NCBI GenBank assembly: GCA_963693365.1
Contig: CAVNZM010000001.1
Span: forward strand, 20,088,001-20,152,000
DNA length: 64,000 nt
Source: Amoebidium appalachense
Lineage: Eukaryota; Ichthyosporea
Direction of reading: 5' to 3'
The translations under genes were made by a program, and so were the position numbers. Positions 37,055 to 50,142 of the stretch are shown here, piece by piece (position 1 is the first letter of the stretch; each line of letters begins with the position of its first letter). Below the pieces are notes generated by a model, which searched no databases, had not been told where the DNA came from, and worked only from the letters and a program-made list of their open reading frames with translations.

Positions 37055-39117
37055 AAAAAAAAAAAAAAAAAAACGCTCCCAACCTCCAACCTCCCCTATG
37101 TGGACTTCCATATACTAACCCGCAGCTACTAACCCGCAGCACCTTGTGTTATGTCTCACAAACACTCGGAACGTGCTGTGACCTATGTTCATGCAATTAC
37201 TACTCTCTCATCCATCTCTCCCTCTCTCTACTCCCTCCCCCCTCCCCCCGACACACACACACACTCACTCACTCTCTTACAATCCTTCTCTCCCTCACAT
37301 ATACGTACACGAATACTAACAAACACGTGCCCGCGCTCATTCACATGCACCTACATCCCCCCCCCCCCCCCCCCCCCTCTTCCCCCCTTCCGCCCCCCCC
37401 CCCTCTTCCCCCTCCCCTCTCCCCCCCCATTGTGTTCTCCGTCGTGAAAGTGTACTCTGTATTTTATAACACATCTGAAAACCCCCTTCCCCTCACCCGC
37501 CCTCTCCTCCCCTCCTCCTCCTCCCCGCTCCCCCCTCCCCCTCCCCCCTCCCCCCGCCCCCCCTCACCCGCCCTCTCCTCCCCTCCTCCTCCTCCCCGCT
37601 CCCCCCTCCCCCCGCCCTCTTCCTCCCTCCCCTCCGTGTATGCGTACTTCGTACCGTTTTCCGCATTCAAACCCCCGCTACCCCACACACACACAGTCGT
37701 CGCTAGTAGGAGGCAGCATGCAGGTAGTACTTGGGGGCTACAAGGGGCTGCTCGAGGGGCCCATGCGTGAGATGTACCTGGGCATGGCGGCTGTGTGTGG
37801 GCCCATGGGCTACCTGCTGGTGCCCACCACTTGCTATGACGAGGCCATGGTCGTGTCATTGATGCTGGTCAAGCTGCTGGCCCGCTACAGGAGGTACGGG
37901 GGGTTTATTTATAGCACTCCACGTGCATGGGTGGGCTATTTATGTATTGAAATGCACGGTTGCTGTTGTACTCCCTCCCGGCCACCCATTATGCCACATA
38001 CTTTCCGCCCTGCGCTCTGGGTTTTTTGTTCGTTTATCCTGCAATGCCCTGGAGTTTCATCTGCACTGTTCATTGATCACCTCCCTTCCCCCTCAACTTG
38101 CACACACCCGTGCCCCTTCTCCCTTACGACCTGAGAAGATGCACACCAACACCTTTTTGGCGCATTCACATCGTTGAATACATGACTGACCCCCCCTCCC
38201 CCCCTCCCTTCCCCCCCCCCCCCCATCTTTACTTCCATGCAACCGGGCATGGTTGCTCTGTGTCGTGCATCTGTAAGCACATACGCGTTTGTCGCTGCAC
38301 TGCATTAGTTTGCACATACATCTTCACCGTTTTGCTCACCTTGCTTGCATAAGCAACCCTGCTCGTCTTTGATCAAGACGGGTTGACCCACCCAAGTTCA
38401 GTTGATGCTGCTGTCTGAGTTGGAGCGTCGTATATACGCGGGCTAAGGGGTCGAAACTCAGACGCAATTGATGACTTGGGCCCTCCCTGAGGATGGGCTC
38501 TGCTTATGACGCATACTGTGCGCATGGCTGATGCTGCATACTTGAATGTTTGCCTTTGCATGTGTCCTGCACCATGCTTCTCATCGTGTATGCGTACTTC
38601 GTACTGTGTTCCGCATTCAAAACCCCCCCCCCCCCCCCCTCCCCCCCCTCCCCCCCTCGCCATCACCACCATCACCACCACCAACCACACCACCACCACC
38701 GCCCTATCCAACCACCTGCCCTCCTCGTGCTCAATAACGTGCATAAGGTGCGAGCACATACAAAGAAATCCTAGCACCTTCCCCCACTCGTCCCGTCACA
38801 CACGCACATACACCTAGCACACACTCACCACCTACACACAGGCACTTGCAATCCATCCATCTACGCTCTCCTACCTGCACGCACACTTACACACACACAC
38901 ACACACACACGCACACACGCGCACACACCTCCTACCCGCACGCACACTTCCACGCACGCACGCACGCACGCGTGTGCGCACACACACTCACACTCACACT
39001 CACACTCACACTCACACTCACACATGTACACAGATCTGTGACCATTCTCTCTCCTCTCACTCCCCCCACACCACCCATCCTCTCGATGCCACCCCTCAAA
39101 TCCATACTCCCACCCGA

Positions 39118-39148
<31 letters not shown>

Positions 39149-39345
39149 ATGTTCAAGTGAAACAGTATCTGAGTTGGGTTTCGTTAACGAGGTGAATAGG
39201 TCGAAACTCGGGTACTGTGGATGACGTGGGGCCCCCCTGAGGATGGGCTCTGCTTATTATGCATACTCTTTATGTATGGCTTGCATTCTGCATCGTGTTA
39301 TCCGTTTGTTCTTGTGTAATTCGTACTTTTTGACGCATTCAAACC

Positions 39346-39376
<31 letters not shown>

Positions 39377-40796
39377 ACACTCACCCCCCCTCCCCCTCCC
39401 CCCGCGCCCCCCCCCCCCCCTCCCCCCCCCTCCCTAAAACCCACCACACACACATGACAGCCAAACGGGGTCCATTCCCTCGCGCAAGGGCCACCCGTGT
39501 GGGCGTGAGGAGCCACTGACGCGCATTGTGCCGTGGGCCAGTGTGCATGCGCTCTTGGGGGGGAGTGAGGATGCCCTCAGGGCCACGATATGTGGGGCTC
39601 ACTTTCTGGGCATCTGCACGGCTGCGGATGGCTCGGACACAAACACACGCACGGATAAGATGGTGCGGTTCTACGTGTCGCTACTGTTGTGGGTCGAATT
39701 GGGGTGCTATGTCGTGTTTGATCCCGATATGGAAAGATTGCAGGAGATAGCCAATCAGATTGCAAAGTCGAGCGAGTATGAGCGCAACCCGAGTATAAGG
39801 GCGGAGATATTGAAAGCAAAGTTGGAAAGGGAGGAAGAGAGGAAGAGAAAGTTGGAAGAGGTGGAGAGAGAGGGAAAGAGGGCAAAGGCGGAAAGAGAGA
39901 GCAGTACGTGGGGTAAATCCCCAGCGGTGAAGTCGGAGTCGGGAGGAGTTGATGGGAGGGTGTCACGGTCGCTACCCGATGTGAAAAGTGAGTCGAGTCT
40001 GAACGTGATCATGCCCCAAGTGAGGGAGAAAACACCCAACCGTACTAGTGAAAGCGTAGAGAAGGGGAGCAAGCAAACACGGGAGGATGAGGAGGCGAAA
40101 ACCGATGACAAGGGGAGGAGGGTTATAACGAGGTGGGGAACACCCGATGATGGAAAGAGGGAAGAAACGAGCGGGAGGGGGAGATCGGTGTCACCTCGGA
40201 GAAGAGTTGAGAAAGAAGAGAGGAAGGAGAGTGAAAAAACAAAGTGTGAGAAAAAGGAGAAACAGGAGAGAAAGGAGACAAAAGATAAACCAACACATAG
40301 CCGCTCAAGCGTTTATTCCCCCAGTTCGAAGGATAAGAAGGATATGAGGAGAGAGAGAGACCGGGATAGAAGAAGCAGGAGTCGTGAAAGGTCAAGAAAG
40401 GACAACGAAGGGAAGAAACGTGAAAAGGAGCAAGGAAGAGAGAAAGAAGACGAGAGAAGGTCGTCACGGCGAGAAACTATATCAAAATCGGACCGGAAAT
40501 CAGACCGGCAAGAGAGTGTGCCCAAGAAGACAGGAGGTGAATCCGATCGGAAAGAGGTTAAACCGGAGGTGGGTCGAAAGGAAGATTCCAAGCCAGCACC
40601 CCCCAAAGCCAATGAAATTCAGCCGCAGGAGGAAAAACCCATGCAGGGACTTGACCAAGTGTGCCGGTGTGTGTACTGCAAGAGCACTGTCGAAATTTCG
40701 AAGGCAGAAAGCATGTGCAGGGGGGTCGATTTTGCGCATTTGAAATTTGGGGCAGCGCCAAGGCGGTGGGCAAGGATTGTGAGGCAGCTGGCATAG
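33597..40796 (+). CDS. uncharacterised large protein B, paralogue of the gene at 25253-31901
   Basis: Exons: 33597-34034, 35071-36365, 37697-37893, 39461-40796. Intron phases (0, 0, 2) and exon layout copy gene A. Exon 2 is 1295 bases, one short of a codon multiple, and the frame shared with gene A changes at a ten-G run (35890-35899). One lost G explains this, giving about 1088 residues. Parts: CX4CX2C near the start (C13, C18, C21); GVPRG...RRPKMVLY..GMTVGEL; a second conserved block in exon 2 start (CVHILAAI, RPIDIIGEF); VWSRLGGGS; ACWAKL..GYDR; exon 4 with VELGCYVVFDPDM, then about 250 residues rich in Lys, Glu, Arg and RS dipeptides (RSRSRERSR), ending in CRCVYC and a GVDFAHLKFG..PRRW..IVRQL tail. 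The RS tail hints at an RNA or nuclear role, an inference only. Family not recognised. ATG chosen because gene A starts at the equivalent place. Confidence 0.75.
34584..34743 (+). repeat. poly-C-tailed dispersed repeat (first intron of gene B)
   Basis: Reads GGGTACTGTGGATGACGTGG, GAGGATGGGCTCTGCTTAT, TTGACGCATTCAAAA, then poly-C. Close to the copies at 39149 and 40848. Confidence 0.9.
36366..37696 (+). repeat. gene B intron: poly-C plus (CA)n, C/A compound tract, C-rich block
   Basis: Poly-C at 36780-36820 running into CA repeats to 36848; C-run/A-run at about 37003-37073; CA at 37253-37263; C-rich sequence at 37357-37630 containing an internal duplication of TCACCCGCCCTCTCCTCCCC. Tail fragments of the dispersed repeat appear at about 37430-37485 and 37637-37675. 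A short CA run abuts the acceptor at 37696. Confidence 0.8.
38343..38642 (+). repeat. diverged full-length copy of the poly-C-tailed dispersed repeat
   Basis: Begins GCATAAGCAACCCTGCTCGT, continues with GATCAAGACGGG, GAGGATGGGCTCTGCTTAT and CGTACTTCGTAC, and ends with GCATTCAAAA plus poly-C. It shows the head portion that the shorter copies lack. Confidence 0.85.
39149..39361 (+). repeat. 5'-truncated copy of the poly-C-tailed dispersed repeat
   Basis: Starts inside the element at ATGTTCAAGTGAAACAGTAT and runs through GAGGATGGGCTCTGCTTAT to GCATTCAAA plus poly-C. Nearly identical to 40848-41126. It lies in the last intron of gene B. Confidence 0.9.
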
Positions 40797-40847
40797 CATC
40801 AGAGAACGTAGGGTCCCCCCCCCTTTAACCCCCGGCCTTTCCCACTG

Positions 40848-41095
40848 CCCTTGCCTGCATAAGCAACCCTGCTCGTCTCTGATCAAGACGGGTGACCTAC
40901 CCATGTTCAAGTGAAACAGTATCTGAGTTGGGTTTCGTTAACGAGGTGAATAGGTCGAAACTCGGGTACTGTGGATGACGTGGGCCCCCCCTGAGGATGG
41001 ACTCTGCTTATTATGCATACTCTTTATGTATGGCTTGCATTCTGCATCGTGTTATCCGTTTGTTCTTGTGTACTTCGTACTTTTTGACGCATTCA

Positions 41096-41126
<31 letters not shown>

Positions 41127-41254
41127 GTGGATAGGCTCTGCTCATGTTGTGTACTGTGCGCTTTGCTGGTGTTGCATACTTCAAATGTTTGCCTGTGCAC
41201 TTGTCCTGCACCATGTTTCTCATCGTATAGTTCTACCTGGTGTGCTCCCCATCC

Positions 41255-41291
<37 letters not shown>

Positions 41292-41428
41292 TGCTGTTGA
41301 TGACATGGGAGCTCCCCTGAGAACCGTCTCTATATATGAGAATCTGATATGTGTGCTCTTTTGTTAAGAATCTACACCGTGTTATCCGTCGTGAGTGTGT
41401 ACTTTTATCTCGTAAAACATTTTGAAAC

Positions 41429-41463
<35 letters not shown>

Positions 41464-41585
41464 CCGCCCTCCCCCCTCTCCCCGTCGAAGGGTATGCTCT
41501 GCTTATGCAACATGTGTCGCTGCATGTTACTCCTGTGATTCCCCTTACTCTGTGTATTGCATTTAAAGACTTCATATCTGCGGGC
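40848..41585 (+). repeat. head-to-tail array of about four units of the poly-C-tailed repeat
   Basis: Unit 1 (40848-41126) is full length with head. Units at about 41127-41290, 41291-41461 and 41462-41585 are progressively diverged and begin directly after the poly-C of the one before (GGATAGGCTCTGCTCATG; GAACCGTCTCTATATATG; GTATGCTCTGCTTATG). The first three units close with a C-run of 20 to 30 bases; the last fades out without one. Confidence 0.85.
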
Positions 41586-41781
41586 TGGCATGCATGTCTT
41601 ATGTGACAAAACTCAGTGTGAATGATGGCATATTTTGGTGTATGGATGTTGGTACTTCCTCGGAGTGTCTTGTGTTCAGTTTTCTGACATAACCCCTTCT
41701 CCCTCCCTCCTCGCCCCCCTTTTCCCCTCTCACAAGCACACGCACACATGTATCAACACGTCCGTGCACACTCACACTCAC

Positions 41782-41848
<67 letters not shown>

Positions 41849-42252
41849 ACACACTCTATACAGGGAATCATGGCATCTCCCAAACAAAGGGACCTGGTCG
41901 TGTGGAGAGCACGGGATCAAGACTAATGGGATTTGATTAGTACCGAATATCTTTGTATTTTAGTATTTGATCGACCACGTCATGGCTGGCCTTGGGTTTT
42001 TTCCGTTTTGCAGGACCACAGTTTTAATGTCTCCTCTCTTGGCTGTACGTTGGAGTGGCTTGGGGTTGTGGTTGGTGAGGGTATAGGAGGTGGGTTGGAG
42101 TTGGGTTAGTATCCTTTTTTTTTTTTTTTTTTTTTGGGGGGGGGGGGTAGCAGCTATAATTAATGGATGTGGTGACTGTGAAAGGAAGTTTATGTGTAAA
42201 TACTGAACCGTTTTAAAATCGAAATGTGGCACGAATCTCTCACACACAAACA

Positions 42253-42301
<49 letters not shown>

Positions 42302-42767
42302 TTTCATGGGTACTTAAGTAGTCTATTCGTAGTTCAGAGGGCCACGTAGGCTGAATTTAACTGTGTGTTATAACCTAAGCAGTGAAATACATAAGTACTT
42401 TGTGGCATGGTAAGGCTATTCATACACTGATTTGTCAATAAGGTGATACATATTAATTTTTGCCGTAAAACGAAGAGCAGATTACAAGAAGTGATGCAAA
42501 TGCAATGTTTGAACATATGAAACCCCACGTGGAGTGATGCACGGGAGTGGGCAAGAAGTAGTAAGATATTTGAAAGCTGTGATATTTATTTTCCTGCAGC
42601 AGGTGTTAAACCCATGTGGGGATGCAAATAAAAACGCACACCTGCAGGGCATGCAATGCAGCAGCAGGGAGCCAGCCATGCGTCTATTTCTTTTTGATGG
42701 CTACTCACCTTCAGATGGTGTTCCTGTGTTTGTACTTTCACCGGTTTCGATTCCTTACCCTGTGCAT

Positions 42768-42813
<46 letters not shown>

Positions 42814-42904
42814 AACACAAACACAAACACACAAAACACACACACACACCGACACACGCACACACACACAAACACACACACACCGACACACACACACATG
42901 CACG

Positions 42905-42952
<48 letters not shown>

Positions 42953-43671
42953 TACACACACACACACACACAAACACACAAACACACACACACCGACCCA
43001 CACACACACGCGCGCGCGCGCGCCAAGCATCCTCCAGGGTCTTCCCCTCCCCCTTCCCGCCCCCCCCCCCCCCCCCCCCCGCCCCCCCCTCCCCCCCCCC
43101 CCCGCCATACCCACCCTTCCCCCCCCCCCCCCCCCCTTCCCCTCTTCCCCCCCCCCCCCCCCTCCCATGGCCACCACCACCACCACCTCAGGGGAATTCA
43201 CGAAACGGGTACAAACTGGATCCGGAACCAATAACCCATAAGCCTTCCCTCCCCCCTTCCCTCCCCCCCCCCCCTCCCCCCTCCCCCCCCCCCCCCCCTT
43301 CCCCTCCCCGCGGCTCTCTCCCAAAGTCGCGGGGGCTTTTTTCATGCGGCTATCAGACTTAGTGAGACATTGCCTGTTAATCTTCGAGATTTGCTCCATA
43401 CATCCCCCCCCCCCCCCAACACACACACACACACACAGACATACACACGTGGCCAGGGGGCCGGGGTACTTCGGCTGGCTCAGCCACTTTGCAATTGAAA
43501 TTTCTTCTCGACCTCCCTCTCGAGAGACCCTTTTCAAATTCCCACTGCAAGCTTGTGCACGCCGGGCACATACTTTTTATGCTGGCCGAGATCTGGCTAC
43601 TGGCAACAGCAAGCACAGCCTCATGCTAAGCCCGCACGCCCGCACGCACACACGCACGCAGGCACGCATGC

Positions 43672-43702
<31 letters not shown>

Positions 43703-43758
43703 GTGCCACACACACACGCGGGCGTCCACACACACGCGCGTGCACGCACACACAGTCT

Positions 43759-43790
<32 letters not shown>

Positions 43791-43802
43791 ACATACACAC
43801 AG

Positions 43803-44334
43803 AGGGCCCAACCACATCGGCAGAATCAACTTGCTCAGGAGCAGAATCAATCTTTAAAAAGCAGAGTTATTCTACAAAAAGCAGAATTATTCTGCAACAG
43901 GCAGACTGAATTTTTCTGCAGAAGCAGATTGTTTTGCTCTGAGTAGACGTTCTACGTTGAGCAGAATCATTCTGCTTTTGGCAGAATAACACCGCTTTCA
44001 GTAGAATAATGCTCTGGGAAAAGCAGATGCATTCTGCTCTCAGCACTATGAGAATAAAGTTGATCTAGGCAAAATAATTCTGCTTCTAAAAGGATATTTC
44101 TGCTTTTCGCAGGATAAATCCCCTTTCTGCAGAAGATTTCTGATTTGAGCAGAATAACAAAGCTATCAGCAGAATAATAAAGCTTTCAGCAGAATAAGGA
44201 TGATCTGTTTTTTGCAGCATAACTAATTCTGCCCTATGCAGAATATTCCTGCTCTTAACGAAATACCTCTGCTCTTTGCAGAATAATTCTCCTCGGATCG
44301 GAGCAAGTTGATTGAGGCGATGTGGTTGGACCCT
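43803..44334. mobile_element. 532-bp foldback/MITE-like element with ~34-bp terminal inverted repeats
   Basis: The left end (43803) reads AGGGCCCAACCACATCG...AATCAACTTGCTC, and the right end, reverse complemented from 44334, reads AGGGTCCAACCACATCG...AATCAACTTGCTC, with four mismatches in 34. The interior is built from some twenty degenerate units of the palindromic type GCAGAATnATTCTGC, so the whole element can fold on itself. It has no coding capacity, so it would depend on a transposase supplied elsewhere. Both flanks are CA-repeat sequence (ACACAC left, ACACAAC right), which hides any target duplication. Confidence 0.75.
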
Positions 44335-44472
44335 ACACAACATCGTGCACATTTCTGCATACTCGTCACAAGTACGCCACACACATGCGTTCAGCGCACA
44401 CAAATACATACACAAACACACACAATGTACACACACACACATGTGTACACACGCACACACACGCGTGCGCGC

Positions 44473-44476
44473 GCGT

Positions 44477-44557
<81 letters not shown>

Positions 44558-44559
44558 CT

Positions 44560-44605
<46 letters not shown>

Positions 44606-44632
44606 ACACACACACCACACACACACACACAC
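44473..44632 (+). repeat. (CA)n array
   Basis: Long CA repeat with a few interruptions, no adjacent exon found. Confidence 0.9.
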
Positions 44633-45324
44633 GTTTGCGCACACACACGAATGCACACACCGGCCTGCTGCCGCTAGATGCACGTAAGATCACACGGGCA
44701 CACTGCACACACAACTGCGCGGCAAACACACACACTTCCAATACGCATATGCTCGCATTGAATCATACGCCACACCCACACATCCTGTGTAACCCAAACA
44801 AACACTCACAAACGCAGATACGCACCCGCCTTTGGCACGCACATAAAACACTTGGCTGTTATATTTTTAATGGGGAGAGTGGTATTCACCCCATAGTAAA
44901 TTCGAGAGGGAGGGAAACCCACCTTCCACTCTGGCAGATGTGTCCAGTGGTATGTTGGATCCTCAGCGGCTATGAGATGATACGGTATTTGTATATACAA
45001 TTTATCATGCAGCAGTTCGAAAGTTTATTATCACAACATACTCAATACTACCGTGACGTACATTGATGGATCTTAATTAGCCTGTTAACTAAAGTGTCTG
45101 AGCCTGAGGCTACACGCTTACAGGCCCCGTTCCCGGATCTCTTAAAGCTTTCTCTACGTTCCCTGAATGCCTGCAGTGGGATCACTCGAACCATGACAGA
45201 CAATACTTGTTGCTCACTTGGCGGCGCTCTACTATATATTAGTGTTTCCCCCCCCCCCCCCCCCCCCCCCCTTCCCCCCACCCCCACCCCAACCCAACCC
45301 CCACCCCCCACCGGGTCCTCCCCT

Positions 45325-45390
<66 letters not shown>

Positions 45391-45816
45391 ATACTTGCCA
45401 TTTCGGCCCACGACCCCCCACAGCCTCTTTAAAATTCCTACTGTGCTTGCTTGCGTAAGAAGACACGTATGGACACTTGCACGGCACACACGCACACACA
45501 TATGCACACCTGAAACACACACCAGAATGCATGCACATGTACACACGCATGGTGTACACACGCAGACACATGCACAGCACACCCACACACAACCTGCCCA
45601 CACACAAGCGCATACAGACATCTAGATACACACGCACACCCATTGACACGCACGCACGTCCCTAACGTATCACAAACACACACACAAGCATGATATCGAT
45701 CCACGTACTAAATTAATCTTATCCAGAAGAAAAACAGACACTATTATGGTTTTCGCAACACAGGCACGCACACAGGCATGCACCACACAAATACACACAG
45801 ACTGGTCACTCGTGCA

Positions 45817-45982
<166 letters not shown>

Positions 45983-46476
45983 GGAGATCCCACACGTACA
46001 CAAATGCTATGCAGCCACGAAGCATCATGATATTGTGCAGGTATGGCTCTGTGCACATCTCTGCAATCCAACTTAACGGTGACACACACCATGGCGCAGG
46101 AGGTTGTAGGCACGAGAACACACACACACATACACACACACACACAGAGAGAGAGAGACAGACACGCACACACACACACACACACACGTACACACACATA
46201 CACACACACACACAAACACACAAACACACATAGCACACACACTCACAGCAGTAGTCACACACAGTGTTACACACACACGCGCGCGCGCGCGCATCGTGTC
46301 ATACACACACACGCACACACGCAGCACACACACATGTACACACACACGTGCACACAGGTGGAGTCTCAGAAAAGTGGGGGAAGGATCTCGAGAGAGTCTC
46401 GAGGGGGAAGGGATTAGGAAGCGGAGAGAGTGTGGGAAAAAGAGCATAGAGAGAGAGAGAGAGGATTCAGAGAGAG

Positions 46477-46526
<50 letters not shown>

Positions 46527-47343
46527 GCTAGCGCTTGAGCCTCATAGAAATGAGAGAGAGAGAGAGAGAGGAGAGTGGGGGAGCTGAGGGGGGAGGGGGG
46601 GGAGGGGCGGGGAAGAGGGAAAGACGCTTGACGGGAGGAGTGGGGAAAACAAACTTGGGGGAGCCTAGGGCTTCTGAAGGTGGTGGCATGGTGGGGACGG
46701 GCAAGAGAAAGAAATAGGGGGAGAAGAGAAATGAAAGATAGTGCAAAATTTTGGCGGCGTTTATGCGTGTGCTAGGACACGGGCAACGGATAATTATCGA
46801 TTGGCCTCGAGTTCACCGTCTTCCTACATGGCACTACCATGGTGCCAGCAGCATGCACGTGCACATATGCGTTTGCGTAGTGGTCGTGTGGAGAGAAACC
46901 TCTCTGCATTTTCCGGCACACATACTATGAAGATTGTGTCTCTGCATGTGCGGCGCGCAGTATGTGTGTGTTCATTTTGCAGCTATTATTAGCGCTGAAC
47001 GTACGCGCGCGTAGCGTACACTCAGTATACACATCGCCACAGCTGAGCTGGCCGACCAATCGACAAATTTGGCGCCCTTCAAACACGCCTGTTTGGGCAT
47101 CTTTGCCAAACACGTGAGATGAGCCAGGTACTAAAAACACAGGCCACGCCATAATAGTAAGCTCTTGTACAATAGTTCCTGCACTACTAGTGATATAGCT
47201 ATATATAGTGCCGAGCAAAACATCGAATGTTAGAAATATTTTACTTTTTTTTCCCTTCGAAGTTCGGAGCCTTAGGGCCTGGGCATGGGCGATCGGATTT
47301 TAGCCAACCACAACGTACCTAATGTTGAACTCCTGACCAAAAA

Positions 47344-47477
47344 CCAATGATTTATTGCTGTTTTTATACAGCCAATAAACAAGCACCAAGCGAGTTGTTT
47401 TGATGCGCTAAACACCAATCGTTCAACGTTTTGACGCGAACATGAGGGTGGACCAAATGCCACCCATGATGACGTCA
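47344..47477 (+). promoter_or_regulatory. CCAAT boxes and CRE-like site upstream of the MARVEL gene
   Basis: CCAAT at 47344-47348, 47372-47376 and 47415-47419, and a perfect TGACGTCA at 47470-47477, about 175 bases before the ATG at 47652. The order (CCAAT cluster then CRE near the gene) resembles animal-type proximal promoters. Inferred from motifs. Confidence 0.45.
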
Positions 47478-47651
47478 TTGATTATTTTTTTTAATCCTCC
47501 ACACAAAACCTCGACCTACAAAAACGGCACACAAAACCCGAACTCTTTCATAATAATCTGAGAGTCTCTGCACAGTGAAGATTTAGCGTTTTGTCTGCCC
47601 AAATACCCTACTGTAACATATATTTTGCTTGAGAGATATCTGCTTGCAAAA

Positions 47652-48209
47652 ATGGCTGCCTTCGCTATTACCAACCTCATGTCCATTGAGGCATTTATTC
47701 TTTACGGGATTTTGGTAAGTTTTTCACAAGGCTACCCCATCCCTAGTCGTGACTGTTCATGGTGCGGGAACGGAGGCTTATCTTTTCTCAAGCGCACCGT
47801 AGACCCCACCGTCATTCCTATTGTCAGACCCCTCACCATCCGCTTCCTTCCTCCTCATTTTCTATCGTCTTTCTCTGCAACTCCACGGCAGCCACTACCT
47901 CTTGCACCTCTATCCCTGCCCATGGCGATGGCAGAACACTTTGCAGAACATCATTTCTTCTTTTTCATGCACGGTTTCGTTAGAATTTGTATCCGATAAC
48001 GTGCACTAATTCTCGATCGCCATTGTTATTATCATTCCCCAATTACTGGACTTCACCTGTTCGTTTGATCGTCGTTTGTTGCTTGGCCGTTCCCATTACG
48101 TATTCCTGCCTTTCCTCACCTGGTTCATCCTTACCCCCACAGCCATCTCCCTTCCAACAAATAGATTATCATGCACGTGCGCGCGCACGCACCTAAACTT
48201 AGAAGGGTG

Positions 48210-48252
<43 letters not shown>

Positions 48253-48356
48253 CTGTGTGTCTGTGTGTGCAGAAGCACATGTGTGTGCAGAAGCACATGT
48301 GTGTGCAGAAGCACGTGTGTGCAGAAGCACGTGTGTGTGCAGAAGCACATGCGTGC

Positions 48357-48406
<50 letters not shown>

Positions 48407-49179
48407 TACACCACACAGAGGCAATGTCCATGACACTCTTTGCACGCCACAAATAGACTAGAATCATATATGTATCTATATGGTTCTCAACGAGTAGCCA
48501 ACCTATTCGAGAACCCCCGCCCCCCTCCCCCCTCCCCTTGCATTTCCCCCCACCCAGACTCACTCTTCACCTTTTACCCACTACATGCTTCAAAAATCCA
48601 GCACTCGGTTCACTGTTCATTCTTATCATCCCTTCTGCAGAAGACAAAACTTGCAAGCATCTCCCTCTCTCTCATTTGAGATGCACCAACCACACTAGCC
48701 CCTTGTACACATGCTTGGCCTCCCGACCCTGCTGTTTTGTCCCTGTAAGGTTTAACCCTCTCACCGCCCTGTATTGACAAACATTCCTGTGCAGCTCTGC
48801 AGCATCATCTCTTTTGCCACCGTGGCCGACTGTCCGGCCTATCCCTATTCGTGGTCTGGCGGCAAGTACCAGTCTGGTGCACAGTTCTTCGTGGCGTGCG
48901 GCGTTATGTCCTTTATCGGTAACACCTCACCCCCCCCCCTCTCTCTCTCCCCCCCTCCCCCCCTCCCCCTCTGTCCTCCCCCCTCCTCACCCCTTCCCCT
49001 CCTTCGCCCCGCCCTCCCAACCCCAGACACGTCATACCATATCGGGTCCCTAGTCTCCCTCTCTAGTCTCCCTCTCTAGGCCCATCCGTATGTTATGGCA
49101 CCCCTTTGCTCCCACCTCCCCTCTCCACACACTCACGACTATGCGCCCACCCATGCACCCGACCACATCCACACACAAG

Positions 49180-49248
<69 letters not shown>

Positions 49249-50081
49249 ACAAACACACACACACACACACACGGCTGGCACATTCCCTCCCTCCGCTCCA
49301 CCACGCACACGTGTGTGCAATTTGTCGACTGGTTGGTACCTGGGGTAGAAGCTTGCCTTCAACTTTGGTTTGGAAAATCATGAATTGTGTAGTCGGATAC
49401 AGATATGTTGTTTGATGTGTCAACCACTACATAGTTTGGCACGTCCGTCAGCACATATCTTTACCAATACTATGTGCCCTTTGCTTACCCAAACCTTTGC
49501 CCCCCCCTCCCAACCCCCCCCCCCCCCCTCCCCCCGCCCCCGCCCCCCACCCCCCCACACACAGCCGTGATTGTGCACCTCGTCCTTCTGTTGATGACTA
49601 TCCGGCTGCCGGGCCACCCGTTCATCCCCATTGCCGGGGCAGCCGTGCTGTGGCTGCTGTACTTCATTGCCGCCTGTGTGTGGGCCTCATACAACAACGA
49701 CTGGGCGGACTTTGCCTGCACTGACCGCAACCGCGCCGGTGTTGCTTTTGGTACCCCCCCCCCCCCCCCCCCCCCCCCCCCTTCCCTCCCTCCATCTCTC
49801 CCCATCTCCCTCTCCCTCTCCCCCTCCCCTCCTCCGCCAACAACACACGCAACACACCATCCGTCACCAGCCCTACAGCCCAACGGCTTCAATAGAGTTG
49901 CTATACCTCGCCAAGTTCCCTTTTTAGCCCTTCGTCCATGTAACTTGTCTCGCGTCTTGGTGAGCAACATACTGTCTGGTTTGCTTTGTTTTCCCATCAG
50001 TCCCCTCGCGGGGAGAGAGGGGGGGGGGGAGGGGGGGGGGGGGGGGATTCTACTGCTGGTTCCTTGACTGTGATCTAAGAT

Positions 50082-50142
<61 letters not shown>

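Noticed and set aside
40848-40975. Head of the dispersed repeat as tRNA- or 5S-derived SINE
   Set aside because: GTTCAAGTG and GGTCGAAACTC recall a B box only loosely and no A box lies at the right distance, so it was left unclassified.
43820-44292. Possible CRISPR-like repeat array
   Set aside because: Units are short, degenerate and without constant spacer length, the genome is eukaryotic, and the array sits between terminal inverted repeats.
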